Shown: positions 26,038 through 35,216 of the stretch, piece by piece | How positions within the stretch are numbered: the stretch's first letter is position 1 | Layout of the letters: every line of letters begins with the position of its first letter | DNA from: Comamonas endophytica | Lineage (GTDB): Bacteria > Pseudomonadota > Gammaproteobacteria > Burkholderiales > Burkholderiaceae_C | Assembly (NCBI RefSeq): GCF_023634805.2 | Contig: NZ_CP106881.1 | Location: 310,001-374,000 of the forward strand | Direction: 5' to 3' | DNA length: 64,000 nt | Made by a program: the position numbers and the translations under genes | The notes under the pieces: model-generated | The model's database searches: none | Told to the model about the DNA's origin: nothing | What the model saw: only the letters and a program-made list of their open reading frames with translations

Positions 26038-26901
26038 ATGCGAAAAAACAAGCTGCTACTGATCATTGCCGTCACGACCATTGGAATCGGTCTTACAGCC
26101 GCCCTCACCGCCGCCGTGGTGGTCTATGCGGGAATCTATGATATTTCCGCCACCCGCCAGCATATCCAGCTCACGCACTCGCTGATGGAGACCGCGATGC
26201 GCCAGTCGGTGCGCCGCCAAGCCCGCAACATCGACGAACCGCCGCTCACCGACCCGCAGATGGCGCTGCGCGGTGCGGCCAGCTATCACAGCAACTGTGT
26301 GCAGTGCCATGGGGCCCCGGGCGTGGCACAGTCCGCCATCGGGCTGAGCATGCAACCGCTGCCCGGACCGCTGGTCGATGCGCGGGAGCACTGGCGCCCG
26401 CGCGAGCTCTACTGGGTGGTGCGCCACGGCATCAAGATGACTGGCATGCCGGCCTGGCAATACCGTCTGCCCGACGAACAGCTTTGGGAGCTGGTGGCCT
26501 TCATGCAGAAGTTGCCGCAACTCGATGCGACGCAGTACGCCCAGTGGACCCAATCCACCACTGCCCCGGCCGGCGGCCAGCGCAATGCTGCGGCGCAGGC
26601 ACGGCCCGCGCCCGACTTCTCCCCCGATGTGGAGCGCGGCCGCCAGGCATTGCACCAATACGCGTGCAATGCCTGCCACAGCATTCCAGGCATCACCGGA
26701 TCGGATGTCTATGTGGGCCCGCCGCTCAAGGGCATTGGCAATCGCACGCTGATTGCCGGCACGCTGGCCAACACACCGCAGAACCTGGCCCGCTGGCTGA
26801 CCCATACCCAAGAGGTCAAGCCCGGCACCGCCATGCCCCAGCTGGGCGTCTCGCCCGAGGATGCGCAGGACATGGCGGCGTTTCTCGCCACGCTTCAATA
26901 G
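26038..26901 (+). CDS. Membrane-anchored di-haem cytochrome c
   Basis: A 287-residue protein with an N-terminal anchor ('KLLLIIAVTTIGIGLTAALTAAVVVYAGIYD') and two cytochrome c domains: haem motifs CVQCH (about residue 95) and CNACH (about 210), each followed by a Met ligand region ('IKMTGMPAW', 'PGTAMPQLGVS'). The second domain closely resembles the small cytochrome of the divergent cox operon ('PGTAMP-x-x-GVS-x-EDA-x-x-MAAFL'), so the two are probably duplicates. Likely an electron carrier to the caa3-type oxidase. Confidence 0.87.
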   Translation: MRKNKLLLIIAVTTIGIGLTAALTAAVVVYAGIYDISATRQHIQLTHSLMETAMRQSVRRQARNIDEPPLTDPQMALRGAASYHSNCVQCHGAPGVAQSAIGLSMQPLPGPLVDAREHWRPRELYWVVRHGIKMTGMPAWQYRLPDEQLWELVAFMQKLPQLDATQYAQWTQSTTAPAGGQRNAAAQARPAPDFSPDVERGRQALHQYACNACHSIPGITGSDVYVGPPLKGIGNRTLIAGTLANTPQNLARWLTHTQEVKPGTAMPQLGVSPEDAQDMAAFLATLQ

Positions 26902-26935
26902 GAACCGGCGCATGCCATGAAGCATGCGCCCAAGA

Positions 26936-26970
26936 CAAAAACGCCCCGAACCTGCATTCGGGGCGTTTTC
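26936..26970. terminator. Bidirectional terminator between cytochrome c gene and tRNA-His
   Basis: AAAAACGCCCCGAA-cctgca-TTCGGGGCGTTTTC: a 10-bp or longer stem with T-runs on both strands. It separates the cytochrome gene from the convergent tRNA-His copy 2. Confidence 0.85.
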
Positions 26971-26976
26971 AATATT

Positions 26977-27053
26977 TGGGGTGGCTGATGGGGCTCGAAC
27001 CCACGACAACAGGAATCACAATCCTGGACTCTACCAACTGAGCTACAGCCACC
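26977..27053 (-). tRNA. tRNA-His (GTG), copy 2
   Basis: A 77-nt cloverleaf with G-1:C73, anticodon GTG and encoded CCA, identical to the copy at 15936-16012 and in the same orientation. The identity continues only about five bases beyond the 5' end (GTAGA on the plus strand). Its -10-like TACAAT (minus strand, 27066-27071) differs from copy 1. Confidence 0.97.
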
Positions 27054-27123
27054 GTAGAAGCATCCATTGTAACCGAGAAAATGCCACCCGATCACGAATT
27101 CGTCCATCGGGCGGCATGAAATC

Positions 27124-29031
27124 TCAGGGCCGGTCGACCTTGATCTGCACCTTGAAGCGCGACTTGAGCATCTCGTAGTAGGCCGCGCCCTCGGCGCCCG
27201 ACCACCACTGGGCCAGTTGCTGCTTCTGTGCGGCAACGATCTGCGCGTCCTGGGCCGGGCGCTCGACCACGGCATTGACCTTGACGATGGCATACCCGAG
27301 GTTGCCAAGGTCCACACCGCTCCAGGCGGGCAGCGCGTTCACGGGCGCGTGCAGCGCGGCATCGATGACTTCGCGCGGCAGGCTCTGCGTCTCGTCGCGG
27401 CCGATCACCACGGCACTGCCGAGCGCGGCGCCAGGCGACGCGCCAGCAGGCTGTTCCTTCCAGGCCTTGAGCTGTGCCTGGCCCTGCTCGCGCGCAAGTT
27501 CCGCGGCCCGCTGCGCCACATACAGCGCGCGCACCTTGTCGGCCACTTCCTCGAAGGCCAGCGTGTGGGCCGGCGAGTAGGCGGTGATGCGGCCGGCGGC
27601 CATCACACCGGAGCCGATCTCGATCGCATCGGTGTTGCGCTTGGATTCGATCGATTCAGGCGCGAACAGCGCTTCCAGGAAACGCGGGTTGGCCAGCGCG
27701 CCTTGCGCCTCGGGGCTAGGGACGCGCGTCACGCGGTCGGCCTTTTGCACCGTCAGCTTGAGCTTGTCGGCCACGCCCTGCAGATTGTCCGCCTGCTCGT
27801 AGACGCCATTGGCGAACTGCTCGGCCACTTCGGCGAAGCGGCGCTGCGCGTGCTGCTCCTTGAGCTCCTTTTCCAGGCGCGGGCGGATTTCGGCAAAGCT
27901 CGGCTGGGGCGGGGTCTTGATGTCGGTCAGCTGGATGATGTGGAAGCCGAAATCGCTTTCGACCACTTCACTGATCTCGCCCTTCTTCAGCGCAAACGCT
28001 GCATCCTCGAAAGGCTTGACCATGGCGCCGCGGGCGAAGAAGCCCAGGTCGCCGCCGCTTTGCGCAGTGCCGCTGTCCTGCGAGGACTGCTTGGCCAGCG
28101 CGGCAAAGGACTGCGGATCCTTGCGCAGCTGCGCCAGCAGGGCCTGCGCCTGTTCGCGCGCCTTCATGCGGTCGTCGGCCGAGACGTCCTTGCCGGCGTT
28201 GATCAGGATGTGGCTGGCGCGGCGCTCTTCCTGGCCCGCCAGGCGGCTCAGGTTTTCCTGGTAGTACGTGCGCAGGTCATCTTCGTTGACTTCCATGGTC
28301 GACAACACGGCCGCCGTATCCAGCACCACATATTCCACGCTGGCCTGCTCGGCCTGCTGGAACTTGTCGGGATGGGCCTTGTAATAGGCCTGCAGCGCCT
28401 CGGGCGTGGCCTCGACCTTGGCCGCGAAATCGCGCGCCAGGAACTGCGCCACCTGCACCTCGCGGCGCTGGTAGAGCGCGTCCATCGCCAGCTTGAGCTG
28501 GCTGTCGGTCACGAAGGAGGAGTTGATGGCCGGCCCCATCACCTGGCTCAGCGACAGGTTGTTGCGCAGATTGGCCTCGAAGCCCTCGGGCGTCATGCCC
28601 TGCGCGCCGACCAGGGCGCGGTAGGCCTCGGCGTCGAGCGTGCCATCGGCGCGCTTGAGCGCCGCGATGGCCGGGATCTGCTGCAGGCTACGCACCAGTT
28701 GCGCGTCGCTGGCCACCAGGTGCATCTTCTGCGCCGCGGCCACCAGCACCCGGTCGCGCACCATGCGCTCGAGCGTGGCATAGCGCGCCTGGGGCGAATC
28801 CAGCAGCTTGGCATCGACTTCCGGGTTCGCGGCGCGCACCTGATCGCTTTCCATGCGGTGCGCGTTGTCCCAGTCGGACTGCTTGATATCGTGGCCATCG
28901 ACCCGCGCCACCGTCGGGCTGGATTCCGAGAAGTAGTTCTGGTCGATGCCCACGAAGATGAACGAGGGAATGATCAGCAAGAACAACAAGATCATCACGA
29001 ACCTGGAGTGCTTGCGGATGGCTTCAAACAT
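27124..29031 (-). CDS. ppiD: PpiD-like periplasmic folding chaperone / peptidyl-prolyl isomerase
   Basis: A 635-residue inner-membrane-anchored chaperone: one N-terminal helix ('VMILLFLLIIPSFIFVGID'), a SurA_N-like chaperone domain (about 30-200), a parvulin (PPIC) domain starting 'RRASHILINAGKDVS' (about 265-360) with 'GGDLGFFARGAMVKPFEDAAF', and a C-terminal SurA-like helical region. It helps proteins emerging from the Sec translocon to fold. In E. coli ppiD follows hupB, and the same order is kept here apart from the tRNA-Val and a toxin-antitoxin pair lying between. Confidence 0.93.
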   Translation of the reverse strand: MFEAIRKHSRFVMILLFLLIIPSFIFVGIDQNYFSESSPTVARVDGHDIKQSDWDNAHRMESDQVRAANPEVDAKLLDSPQARYATLERMVRDRVLVAAAQKMHLVASDAQLVRSLQQIPAIAALKRADGTLDAEAYRALVGAQGMTPEGFEANLRNNLSLSQVMGPAINSSFVTDSQLKLAMDALYQRREVQVAQFLARDFAAKVEATPEALQAYYKAHPDKFQQAEQASVEYVVLDTAAVLSTMEVNEDDLRTYYQENLSRLAGQEERRASHILINAGKDVSADDRMKAREQAQALLAQLRKDPQSFAALAKQSSQDSGTAQSGGDLGFFARGAMVKPFEDAAFALKKGEISEVVESDFGFHIIQLTDIKTPPQPSFAEIRPRLEKELKEQHAQRRFAEVAEQFANGVYEQADNLQGVADKLKLTVQKADRVTRVPSPEAQGALANPRFLEALFAPESIESKRNTDAIEIGSGVMAAGRITAYSPAHTLAFEEVADKVRALYVAQRAAELAREQGQAQLKAWKEQPAGASPGAALGSAVVIGRDETQSLPREVIDAALHAPVNALPAWSGVDLGNLGYAIVKVNAVVERPAQDAQIVAAQKQQLAQWWSGAEGAAYYEMLKSRFKVQIKVDRP

Positions 29032-29058
29032 AGTCGATCTTTCTGTGGAAGCAAGAAA

Positions 29059-29087
29059 AAAGGCGAACCCGGGTTCGCCTTAGTACG
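29059..29087 (-). terminator. Terminator upstream of ppiD
   Basis: On the minus strand AAGGCGAACCC-GGGTTCGCCTT, an uninterrupted 22-base palindrome, is followed by TTTTTTCTTG. It would end the Doc toxin-antitoxin transcript before ppiD. Confidence 0.7.
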
Positions 29088-29307
29088 GTGCCGGTGCCAA
29101 CGACGCCCGACAGTGGAATTGTGTCTAGAAAGGGTTTGAATTCCCTTGTTGAACGCTCCAACGCATGCCCGCCAACGAACCCAGCCCCTTGGTGAAGGAA
29201 ACTGCGAAGATTCTAACTGCTGCGCCCGATGGCCCCTGGCGGCACGCTGCTAAATGCAACTGTGCCTCGCCACTGCGCAATGGGGCCAGAAAGCCAAGCG
29301 CGCACTT

Positions 29308-29784
29308 TCAGCGCCTTGAGCGCCTCATGCCTGAAGTCTTGGTCGGCTTAGGGGCAGGTTCGACCGCCTCCGATTGCGGAAATGATGGCTGGCCCACGCG
29401 CGCTGTTTGAGACTGATGCCATGCGCTGTACAGGAACACCGCAAACTCTGATGGGCCGAGCTTTCCTAGAGCGATCTCCACCATGACCTCCTCGAATGCC
29501 GCGCAAGCAGGCATGTGGAATCCCTCTTGCTCAAGATAGGCAAGCGTACAGGTAAGTCCAGTACGCTTGTTTCCGTCATTGAATATATGACCGCGCGCAA
29601 TGGCAACTCCGTAGAGCGATGCGATGCCAAAGACATTGTCAAGCCCTGCGTAATGTACGTGCTGCGCTATTCGATGAAGCGCCGCTTCGACTCCTCCGTG
29701 CCCAGCCTGCGCCAATCCTGCAAGTCCACCCGACCGGGCAATGATTTCGTCATGGGTGGAAATGACGAAATCCGGGTCGAGCAT
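29308..29784 (-). CDS. Doc-family (Fic fold) toxin
   Basis: A 158-residue Fic/Doc protein with the catalytic motif HIFNDGNKR (His66 to Arg74). It starts 'MLDPDFVISTHDEIIARSGG', typical of Doc rather than of full-length Fic. Doc toxins phosphorylate EF-Tu and stop translation. The last about 35 residues (from 'SQTARVG') are Ser/Pro-rich and look like an extra tail. The ATG overlaps the stop of the small upstream gene, a type II toxin-antitoxin layout. The region has more A and T than its neighbours, which fits acquisition by transfer. Confidence 0.85.
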   Translation of the reverse strand: MLDPDFVISTHDEIIARSGGLAGLAQAGHGGVEAALHRIAQHVHYAGLDNVFGIASLYGVAIARGHIFNDGNKRTGLTCTLAYLEQEGFHMPACAAFEEVMVEIALGKLGPSEFAVFLYSAWHQSQTARVGQPSFPQSEAVEPAPKPTKTSGMRRSRR

Positions 29785-29960
29785 CAGCGGCTCTTCAATG
29801 CCTCCAGCACTTGCCAGTGCCTGGCTATCACCAAGCGAACGGCACGCAACATCTCTTCCTTCTGTGCTGCCGTTTTCTCACCAACCGGTACTTTGGGCGG
29901 AAAGTGTTCAAGTGGGCGCAAAGTCACCCCATGCAACTTGCGCTCGACAGGTTCTGTCAT
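29784..29960 (-). CDS. Probable antitoxin of the Doc toxin
   Basis: A 58-residue protein from an ATG with GAAGGA six bases upstream; in-frame ATGs at 29966 and upstream (to 30002) are alternatives. It is charged and Pro-rich in the first half ('LRPLEHFPPKVPVGEKTAAQ') with a C-terminal helix 'KEEMLRAVRLVIARHWQVLEALK'. I see no Phd-type DNA-binding fold, so the antitoxin role is inferred only from the size, position and ATGA overlap with the Doc gene. Confidence 0.65.
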   Translation of the reverse strand: MTEPVERKLHGVTLRPLEHFPPKVPVGEKTAAQKEEMLRAVRLVIARHWQVLEALKSR

Positions 29961-30097
29961 ATGCATTCCTTCACATCTACGAATCATGCATTCGGCTTTC
30001 ATGAAAATGTATAGGAACCTGCCCTCGCGCGCTATTCACCACGACGGCAGGCCAGTCTTTTCACCGGACTTGGCTGCACAGGAAGCTACAACACAAA

Positions 30098-30136
30098 AGA
30101 AAAAAGCACCTGGATCTCTCCAAGTGCTTGTTTTCA
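30098..30136. terminator. Terminator downstream of tRNA-Val
   Basis: AAAAAAGCACCTGG-atctct-CCAAGTGCTTGTTTTC, an imperfect 10-bp stem with flanking A and T runs. It ends the tRNA-Val transcript on the minus strand. Confidence 0.7.
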
Positions 30137-30146
30137 TTGAGTTTGA

Positions 30147-30222
30147 TGGTGGGTGCTGACGGGATCGAACCGCCGACCTACTCCGTGTAAAGGAGCCGCT
30201 CTACCGACTGAGCTAAGCACCC
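30147..30222 (-). tRNA. tRNA-Val (TAC)
   Basis: A 76-nt cloverleaf on the minus strand: acceptor GGGTGCT/AGCACCC, D-arm AGCTCAGTCGGTAGAGC, anticodon stem GCTCC/GGAGT with loop TTTACAC (anticodon TAC), T-arm GGCGGTTCGATCC, encoded CCA. It lies 14 bases downstream of hupB on the same strand, so it may be read through from hupB. Confidence 0.96.
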
Positions 30223-30236
30223 ATCGCAACTGTTTG

Positions 30237-30509
30237 TCAGTTCAACGCATCCTTCAATGCCTTGCCCGGACGGAATTTCGGCACCTTGGCGGCCTGGATC
30301 TCGATCGTGGCGCCGGTGCGGGGGTTGCGGCCGGTGCGCGTGGAACGCTCACCCACGGTGAAGGTTCCAAAACCGACGAGCGATACTGTACCACCCTTTT
30401 TGAGGGTCTTCTTCACGGCTTCGATGGTCGATTCCAGAGCGCGCGCGGCGGCGGCCTTGGAGATGTCGGCATTGTTCGCGATGTGCTCAATCAGTTCGGT
30501 CTTATTCAC
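30237..30509 (-). CDS. hupB: HU-family DNA-binding protein
   Basis: A 90-residue histone-like protein. It starts '[24 protein letters not shown]', has the central '[13 protein letters not shown]' and the DNA-binding arm '[13 protein letters not shown]', and ends '[15 protein letters not shown]'. HU dimers bend and compact the chromosome. The GTG start with AGAGG upstream gives the normal family length; the in-frame ATG at 30548 would add 13 atypical residues. Its position upstream of tRNA-Val and ppiD is the common order apart from the inserted toxin-antitoxin pair. Confidence 0.95.
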   Translation of the reverse strand: MNKTELIEHIANNADISKAAAARALESTIEAVKKTLKKGGTVSLVGFGTFTVGERSTRTGRNPRTGATIEIQAAKVPKFRPGKALKDALN

Positions 30510-30708
30510 AACAGGCCTCTCGAGAAATGGTGGATGGACGGCGCGCAACCCATCATTGCGGCGCCTGCCATCGACCTTCCAAGTGTCAATGTTCTCCGCT
30601 GCAATCCCAGCGGCAGCAGCGATTCTAGCTGCAATTGGGGGGCCTCCCGCCGCAGGCCGCGCTTTTTGTGGCGCGCGCCCGGCAGGGCTTTCCCGGGGCG
30701 ACAGCTGC

Positions 30709-31278
30709 CTAGCGCTGCACCCGCGCGCGGATCTCGGGCACGGCCTTTTGCAGATAGTAGGCCATCGACCACACGGTGAGCACCGCCGCGATCCAGATCA
30801 GCACATGGCCCCAGACGCCGGTGTCCATCACGCCGAAAAGCATCCCGTCATACAGCAGGAAGGGAATGGCCACCATCTGCGCGGTGGTCTTGAGCTTGCC
30901 CAGCATGTGCACCGCCACGCTCTTGCTGGCGCCGATCTGCGCCATCCACTCGCGCAGCGCCGAGATGGCGATCTCGCGGCCGATGATGATCAGCGCGACG
31001 AACACGTCGGCGCGCTGCAGGTGCACCAGCACCAGCAGCGAGGCGCAGACCAGGAACTTGTCCGCCACCGGGTCGAGAAAGGCGCCGAAGGAGGAGGTCT
31101 GGTTGAGCTTGCGCGCCAGGTAGCCGTCAAGCCAGTCGGTTGCCGCGAACACCACGAACATGACCGTGGCCAGCAGGTTTTGCAGCCCTGGATCCATGGG
31201 GGTGTAGAACACCCCCACGATCAGAGGTATCGCGACGATGCGCGTCCAGGTCATCAAGGTGGGGATGGTCAGAAACAT
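30709..31278 (-). CDS. pgsA: CDP-diacylglycerol-glycerol-3-phosphate 3-phosphatidyltransferase
   Basis: A 189-residue membrane enzyme making phosphatidylglycerophosphate, the first step to phosphatidylglycerol and cardiolipin. The CDP-alcohol phosphatidyltransferase motif is present, '[24 protein letters not shown]' (split here only by the motif's own spacing), with all the Asp, Gly, Ala and Arg positions. Hydrophobic helices flank it. It lies just downstream of uvrC on the same strand, a pairing seen in many proteobacteria. Confidence 0.93.
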   Translation of the reverse strand: MFLTIPTLMTWTRIVAIPLIVGVFYTPMDPGLQNLLATVMFVVFAATDWLDGYLARKLNQTSSFGAFLDPVADKFLVCASLLVLVHLQRADVFVALIIIGREIAISALREWMAQIGASKSVAVHMLGKLKTTAQMVAIPFLLYDGMLFGVMDTGVWGHVLIWIAAVLTVWSMAYYLQKAVPEIRARVQR

Positions 31279-31322
31279 AGCGCGATTGTGTCATGCGGCG
31301 AAGGTCTTGATGGGCATCGTGG

Positions 31323-33269
31323 TCAGTGCAGGGCCCTGTAGATCGTGTCCGCCAGTTCGCGCGAGATGCCCTCGACCTTCATCAGGTCCTCGACGCTGGC
31401 ATCGGCCACGCCGCGCACGCCGCCAAAGCGCTGCAGCAGGCGCGCGCGCTTCTTCGGGCCCACGCCGGCGATCTCCTCGAGCTGGCCGCCGCCGATGCGC
31501 ACCTTGGCGCGCGCAGCGCGCATGCCGGTGATGGCAAAGCGGTGCGCCTCGTCGCGGATCTGCGCCACCAGCATCAGCGCCGCGGAATCCTTGCCCAGAT
31601 AGACCTTCTCGCGCCCGTCGGCGAACACCAGCTCCTCCAGGCCCACCTTGCGCTTGTCGCCCTTCTCCACGCCAACGATGCGCGACAGGTCCAGCCCCAG
31701 CGCCTCGAACACCTCGCGCGCCATGCTGACCTGGCCCACACCGCCGTCGACCAGCACCAGATCGGGCAGCCGCGCCTGGCCCGCGGCCGGCTCGGCGCCG
31801 CCGGCCTCGCGCTGGGCCTCGGCCACGCGGCCGTAGCGGCGCATCAGCACCTGGCGCATGGCCGCGTAGTCATCGCCGCCAACGATGCCCTCGATGTTGA
31901 AGCGCCGGTATTCGCTGCTTTGCATCTTGTGGTGGTGGAACACCACGCACGAGGCCTTGGTCGCCTCGCCCGAGGTGTGGGAGATGTCGAAGCACTCGAT
32001 GGTCAGGCTGTCGAGATCGTGGGTCGGCAGGTCGAGCGCCTCGGCCAGCGCGCGCGTGCGCGCCTGCTGCGAGCCCTCCTCGGCCAGCAGCCGCGCGAGC
32101 TGCAGCTCGGCATTGCGCTGCGCCATGTCGAGCCAGGCGCGGCGCTGCTCGCGCGGCTGGTGCAGCGCCGAAACGCGCACGCCGGTGGAATCCGACAGCG
32201 CCTTGACCAGCGCCTTGTCGACAGGGTGGCTCAGCACCAGCACCGGCGGCACGGGCACGCTGGTGTAGTGCTGCGCCAGGAAGGCCTCGAGCACCAGTAC
32301 CTCGACGGGCCGCTGCACCGCCGCCTCGCCATCGTCCTCGGCGTCCTGAACCGCCGCGGCATCGCCCAGCTGCGAGGGGAAGTACGGCCGGTCGCCCAGA
32401 TGGCGGCCGCCGCGCACCATCGCCAGGTTCACGCAGGCGCGCCCGCCCTGCACGCGCACCGCGAGGATGTCGACGTCCTTGTCCGAGGTGGTCTCGATCG
32501 ACTGCTGGTGCAGCACCCGCGACAGCGCCGTCACCTGGTTGCGCACCTCCGCCGCCTGCTCGAACTCGAGCGCCTCCGAATGCGCCAGCATGCGTTCCTC
32601 GAGCTGCTTGAGCAGCGACTGGGTCTCGCCGCGCAGCATGGCTTCGGCATTGCGCACGTCGATGGCATAGGCCTCGGGCGAGATCAGGTCCACGCAGGGC
32701 CCGGTGCAGCGCTTGATCTGATAGAGCAGGCAGGGCCGCGAGCGGTTGGCGAACACCGTGTCCTCGCAGGTGCGCAGGCGGAACACCTTCTGCAGCAGCT
32801 GGATGGTTTCCTTCACCGCCCAGGCGCTGGGATAGGGCCCGAAATAGCGGTTCTTGCGGTCCACGCCGCCGCGGTAGTAGGCCATGCGCGGAAAGCGCTG
32901 GCCGGGCGGCTCGCCCTCGCCGTCGTTCGCCGCCACCCCGGTGATCTTCAGGTAGGGATAGCTCTTGTCGTCGCGAAACAGGATGTTGTATTTGGGATGC
33001 TGGGTCTTGATCAGGTTGTTTTCCAGCAGCAGCGCTTCGGCCTCGGAGCGCACCACGGTGGTCTCCAGGCGCACGATCTTGCTGACCATGTGGCCGATGC
33101 GCGTGCCGCCATGGTTCTTCTGGAAATAGTTGGCGACGCGGCGCTTGAGGTTGCGCGCCTTGCCTACGTACAGCAGCCCGCCCTGGGCATCGAAGTAGCG
33201 GTAGACGCCAGGCAGCGAAGGGAGGGCCGCGACCTGGGCCAGCAATTCATCGGAATGCATTTCAGACAT
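31323..33269 (-). CDS. uvrC: Excinuclease ABC subunit C
   Basis: A 648-residue nucleotide-excision-repair nuclease: an N-terminal GIY-YIG domain ('[27 protein letters not shown]'; 3' incision), a UVR motif near '[20 protein letters not shown]', the RNase H-like 5' nuclease core ('[13 protein letters not shown]', '[10 protein letters not shown]'), and paired C-terminal helix-hairpin-helix motifs ('[21 protein letters not shown]', '[13 protein letters not shown]'). The chosen ATG (MSEMHSD) is three codons before another ATG; no strong ribosome site separates them. Long antisense frames here are GC artefacts. Confidence 0.96.
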   Translation of the reverse strand: MSEMHSDELLAQVAALPSLPGVYRYFDAQGGLLYVGKARNLKRRVANYFQKNHGGTRIGHMVSKIVRLETTVVRSEAEALLLENNLIKTQHPKYNILFRDDKSYPYLKITGVAANDGEGEPPGQRFPRMAYYRGGVDRKNRYFGPYPSAWAVKETIQLLQKVFRLRTCEDTVFANRSRPCLLYQIKRCTGPCVDLISPEAYAIDVRNAEAMLRGETQSLLKQLEERMLAHSEALEFEQAAEVRNQVTALSRVLHQQSIETTSDKDVDILAVRVQGGRACVNLAMVRGGRHLGDRPYFPSQLGDAAAVQDAEDDGEAAVQRPVEVLVLEAFLAQHYTSVPVPPVLVLSHPVDKALVKALSDSTGVRVSALHQPREQRRAWLDMAQRNAELQLARLLAEEGSQQARTRALAEALDLPTHDLDSLTIECFDISHTSGEATKASCVVFHHHKMQSSEYRRFNIEGIVGGDDYAAMRQVLMRRYGRVAEAQREAGGAEPAAGQARLPDLVLVDGGVGQVSMAREVFEALGLDLSRIVGVEKGDKRKVGLEELVFADGREKVYLGKDSAALMLVAQIRDEAHRFAITGMRAARAKVRIGGGQLEEIAGVGPKKRARLLQRFGGVRGVADASVEDLMKVEGISRELADTIYRALH

Positions 33270-33376
33270 GGCGCTATTGTGGCGGGCCTGGCGCGTGCCG
33301 AGGGCAAGCTTTGCAAGTGCCCGTATCGGCGTACCGAAAGCGGTACGATCGGCGCCCCGCCCCTGCCCGCCTTCAC

Positions 33377-34471
33377 ATGACCGCGAATCGCCCCCTCCGC
33401 TGGGATATCTTCTGCCAGGTGATCGACAACTTCGGTGATGTGGGCGTCTGCTGGCGCGCCGCCGCCGAGCTGGCCGCGCGCGGCGAGCAGGTGCGGCTGT
33501 GGCTTGACGACGCCAGCGCGCTGGCCTGGATGGCACCTGCGCCCCACCCGGCAGGCCTGAACGTACATGCCTGGCCCGGCCAGCCTGCGCTGCTGCCCGC
33601 CGATGGCGCGGGCGATGTCGTGATCGAGGCCTTCGGCTGCACGCTGCCCGAGCCGTTTCTCGCATTGATTGCCCAGCGGCATGCGCGCCAGGCCCTGGGC
33701 GGTGCGCAGTCGCCGGTCTGGATCAACCTCGAATACCTGAGCGCCGAGGCTTATGTGGAGCGTTGCCATCGCCTGCCCTCGCGGCTGATGAGCGGCCCCG
33801 CGGCGGGGCTCACGCGCTGGTTCTTCTACCCCGGCTTCACGCCGCGCACCGGCGGGCTGCTGCGTGAAGCCGCATTCGACCAGCGCCAGTCGGCCTTTGA
33901 CCGCGAGGCCTGGCGCACAGCGCGCGGCATCGACTCCTCCACGCGTTTGGTCTCGCTGTTTTGCTATGAGCCGCCAGCGCTGCCGCAACTGCTTGCGCAA
34001 CTGCAGTCCGGCGATCCCAGCCATCTTCTGGTCACGCCCGGGCGCGCCACCGAAGCCGTGCGTGCCGCGCTGCCGCCTTCTGCACCCCTCCCGATCACCT
34101 GGCTCGCTCCCTGCGCACAGCCTGCCTTCGACGAGATGCTCTGGGCCAGCGACCTGAACCTGGTGCGCGGCGAGGACTCGCTGGTGCGCGCGCTCTGGGC
34201 CGGCGAGGCCTTCGTCTGGCAGATCTACCCGCAGCACGACAATGCCCACCATGCCAAGCTCGAAGCCTTTCTCGACTGGCTAGAGGCCCCGCCGTCGCTA
34301 CGGTTGTTCCACCACCACTGGAACGGCATGCCGACGCACGGCAGCCTGCCGGTGCTGACGGCGCAAATGCTGGCCGACTGGCGCGACTGCGCCCGATCCG
34401 CCCGCGCGCGCGGGTGGGTCGTGGCCGATCTGATCAGCCAACTGCAGCAGTTTGTGGCAGAAAAAAGCTAA
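33377..34471 (+). CDS. earP: EF-P arginine rhamnosyltransferase EarP
   Basis: A 364-residue GT-B enzyme (DUF2331 family) that transfers rhamnose from dTDP-rhamnose to Arg32 of EF-P. The N-terminal signature '[19 protein letters not shown]' is clear. The C-terminal domain includes '[35 protein letters not shown]', the donor-binding region with the invariant Arg, Glu and Asp. It lies 131 bases upstream of efp, the usual partner. The start is at ATG after the divergent uvrC promoter region. Confidence 0.95.
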   Translation: MTANRPLRWDIFCQVIDNFGDVGVCWRAAAELAARGEQVRLWLDDASALAWMAPAPHPAGLNVHAWPGQPALLPADGAGDVVIEAFGCTLPEPFLALIAQRHARQALGGAQSPVWINLEYLSAEAYVERCHRLPSRLMSGPAAGLTRWFFYPGFTPRTGGLLREAAFDQRQSAFDREAWRTARGIDSSTRLVSLFCYEPPALPQLLAQLQSGDPSHLLVTPGRATEAVRAALPPSAPLPITWLAPCAQPAFDEMLWASDLNLVRGEDSLVRALWAGEAFVWQIYPQHDNAHHAKLEAFLDWLEAPPSLRLFHHHWNGMPTHGSLPVLTAQMLADWRDCARSARARGWVVADLISQLQQFVAEKS

Positions 34472-34602
34472 AATACCGGTTTCCCGCTGGACCACACCAG
34501 CGTTTCGTATCTCCCCCCGCCGCGGAACATGTTTCAATGCAGCAGGCCATCCGGCCGCGGCAGCTGGACGCGTTGAGCGGCACAACCTCCAGCAATCTAG
34601 CT

Positions 34603-35157
34603 ATGAAAATCGCCCAAGAAATCCGCGCCGGCAATGTGATCATGTTCGGCAAGGACCCGATGATCGTCCTGAAGACCGAATACGCCCGCGGCGGCCGCGG
34701 CGCAGCCACCGTGCGCATGAAGCTCAAGGCCCTGCTGGGCAACATGGGCACCGAGAACGTGTTCAAGGCCGACGACAAGATCGACAACGTGATCCTGGAC
34801 AAGAAGGAGTGCACCTACTCCTACTTCGCCGACCCGATGTATGTCTGCATGGACGAAGAGTACAACCAGTACGAAGTCGAAGCCGAGAACATGGGCGACG
34901 CGCTGAACTACCTGGAAGACGGCATGACCGTCGAAGTGGTGTTCTATGACGGCAAGGCCATCTCGGTCGAACTGCCCACCAGCGTCGTGCGCGAAATCAC
35001 CTGGACCGAACCCGCCGTCAAGGGCGACACTTCGGGCAAGGTGCTCAAGCCCGCCAAGATCGCCACCGGTTTCGAAGTGGCCGTGCCGCTGTTCGTGGCC
35101 CAGGGCGACAAGGTCGAAATCGATACGCGTACCGGCGAATACCGCAAGCGCGTCTGA
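34603..35157 (+). CDS. efp: Elongation factor P
   Basis: A 184-residue EF-P of normal length with three beta-barrel domains. The modified residue is Arg32 in the loop 'ARGGRGAA', which fits EarP-type rhamnosylation and not Lys modification by EpmA. EF-P relieves ribosome stalling at polyproline, which may matter for the Pro-rich TonB encoded at 44.5 kb. A terminator follows at 35178. Confidence 0.97.
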   Translation: MKIAQEIRAGNVIMFGKDPMIVLKTEYARGGRGAATVRMKLKALLGNMGTENVFKADDKIDNVILDKKECTYSYFADPMYVCMDEEYNQYEVEAENMGDALNYLEDGMTVEVVFYDGKAISVELPTSVVREITWTEPAVKGDTSGKVLKPAKIATGFEVAVPLFVAQGDKVEIDTRTGEYRKRV

Positions 35158-35177
35158 TCGGACAGCTGCTTAGGAAC

Positions 35178-35206
35178 AAGGCCCCTGCCCGCAGGGGCCT
35201 TTTTGT
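35178..35206 (+). terminator. Terminator of efp
   Basis: AAGGCCCCTGC-cc-GCAGGGGCCTTTTTG: a perfect 11-bp stem and T-run, 20 bases after the efp stop. It also faces the convergent aldo/keto reductase gene. Confidence 0.9.
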
Positions 35207-35216
35207 TTTTGGAACG

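Noticed and set aside
15936..30222. A mobile island with its own integrase at the tRNA genes
   Set aside because: No integrase, transposase or excisionase frame was found in the region; only the tRNA repeats and toxin-antitoxin pairs hint at past insertion.
27217..33380. Long plus-strand open frames opposite ppiD and uvrC
   Set aside because: Both are antisense to genes with full domain sets and carry Arg/His/Leu-rich nonsense sequence typical of GC shadows.
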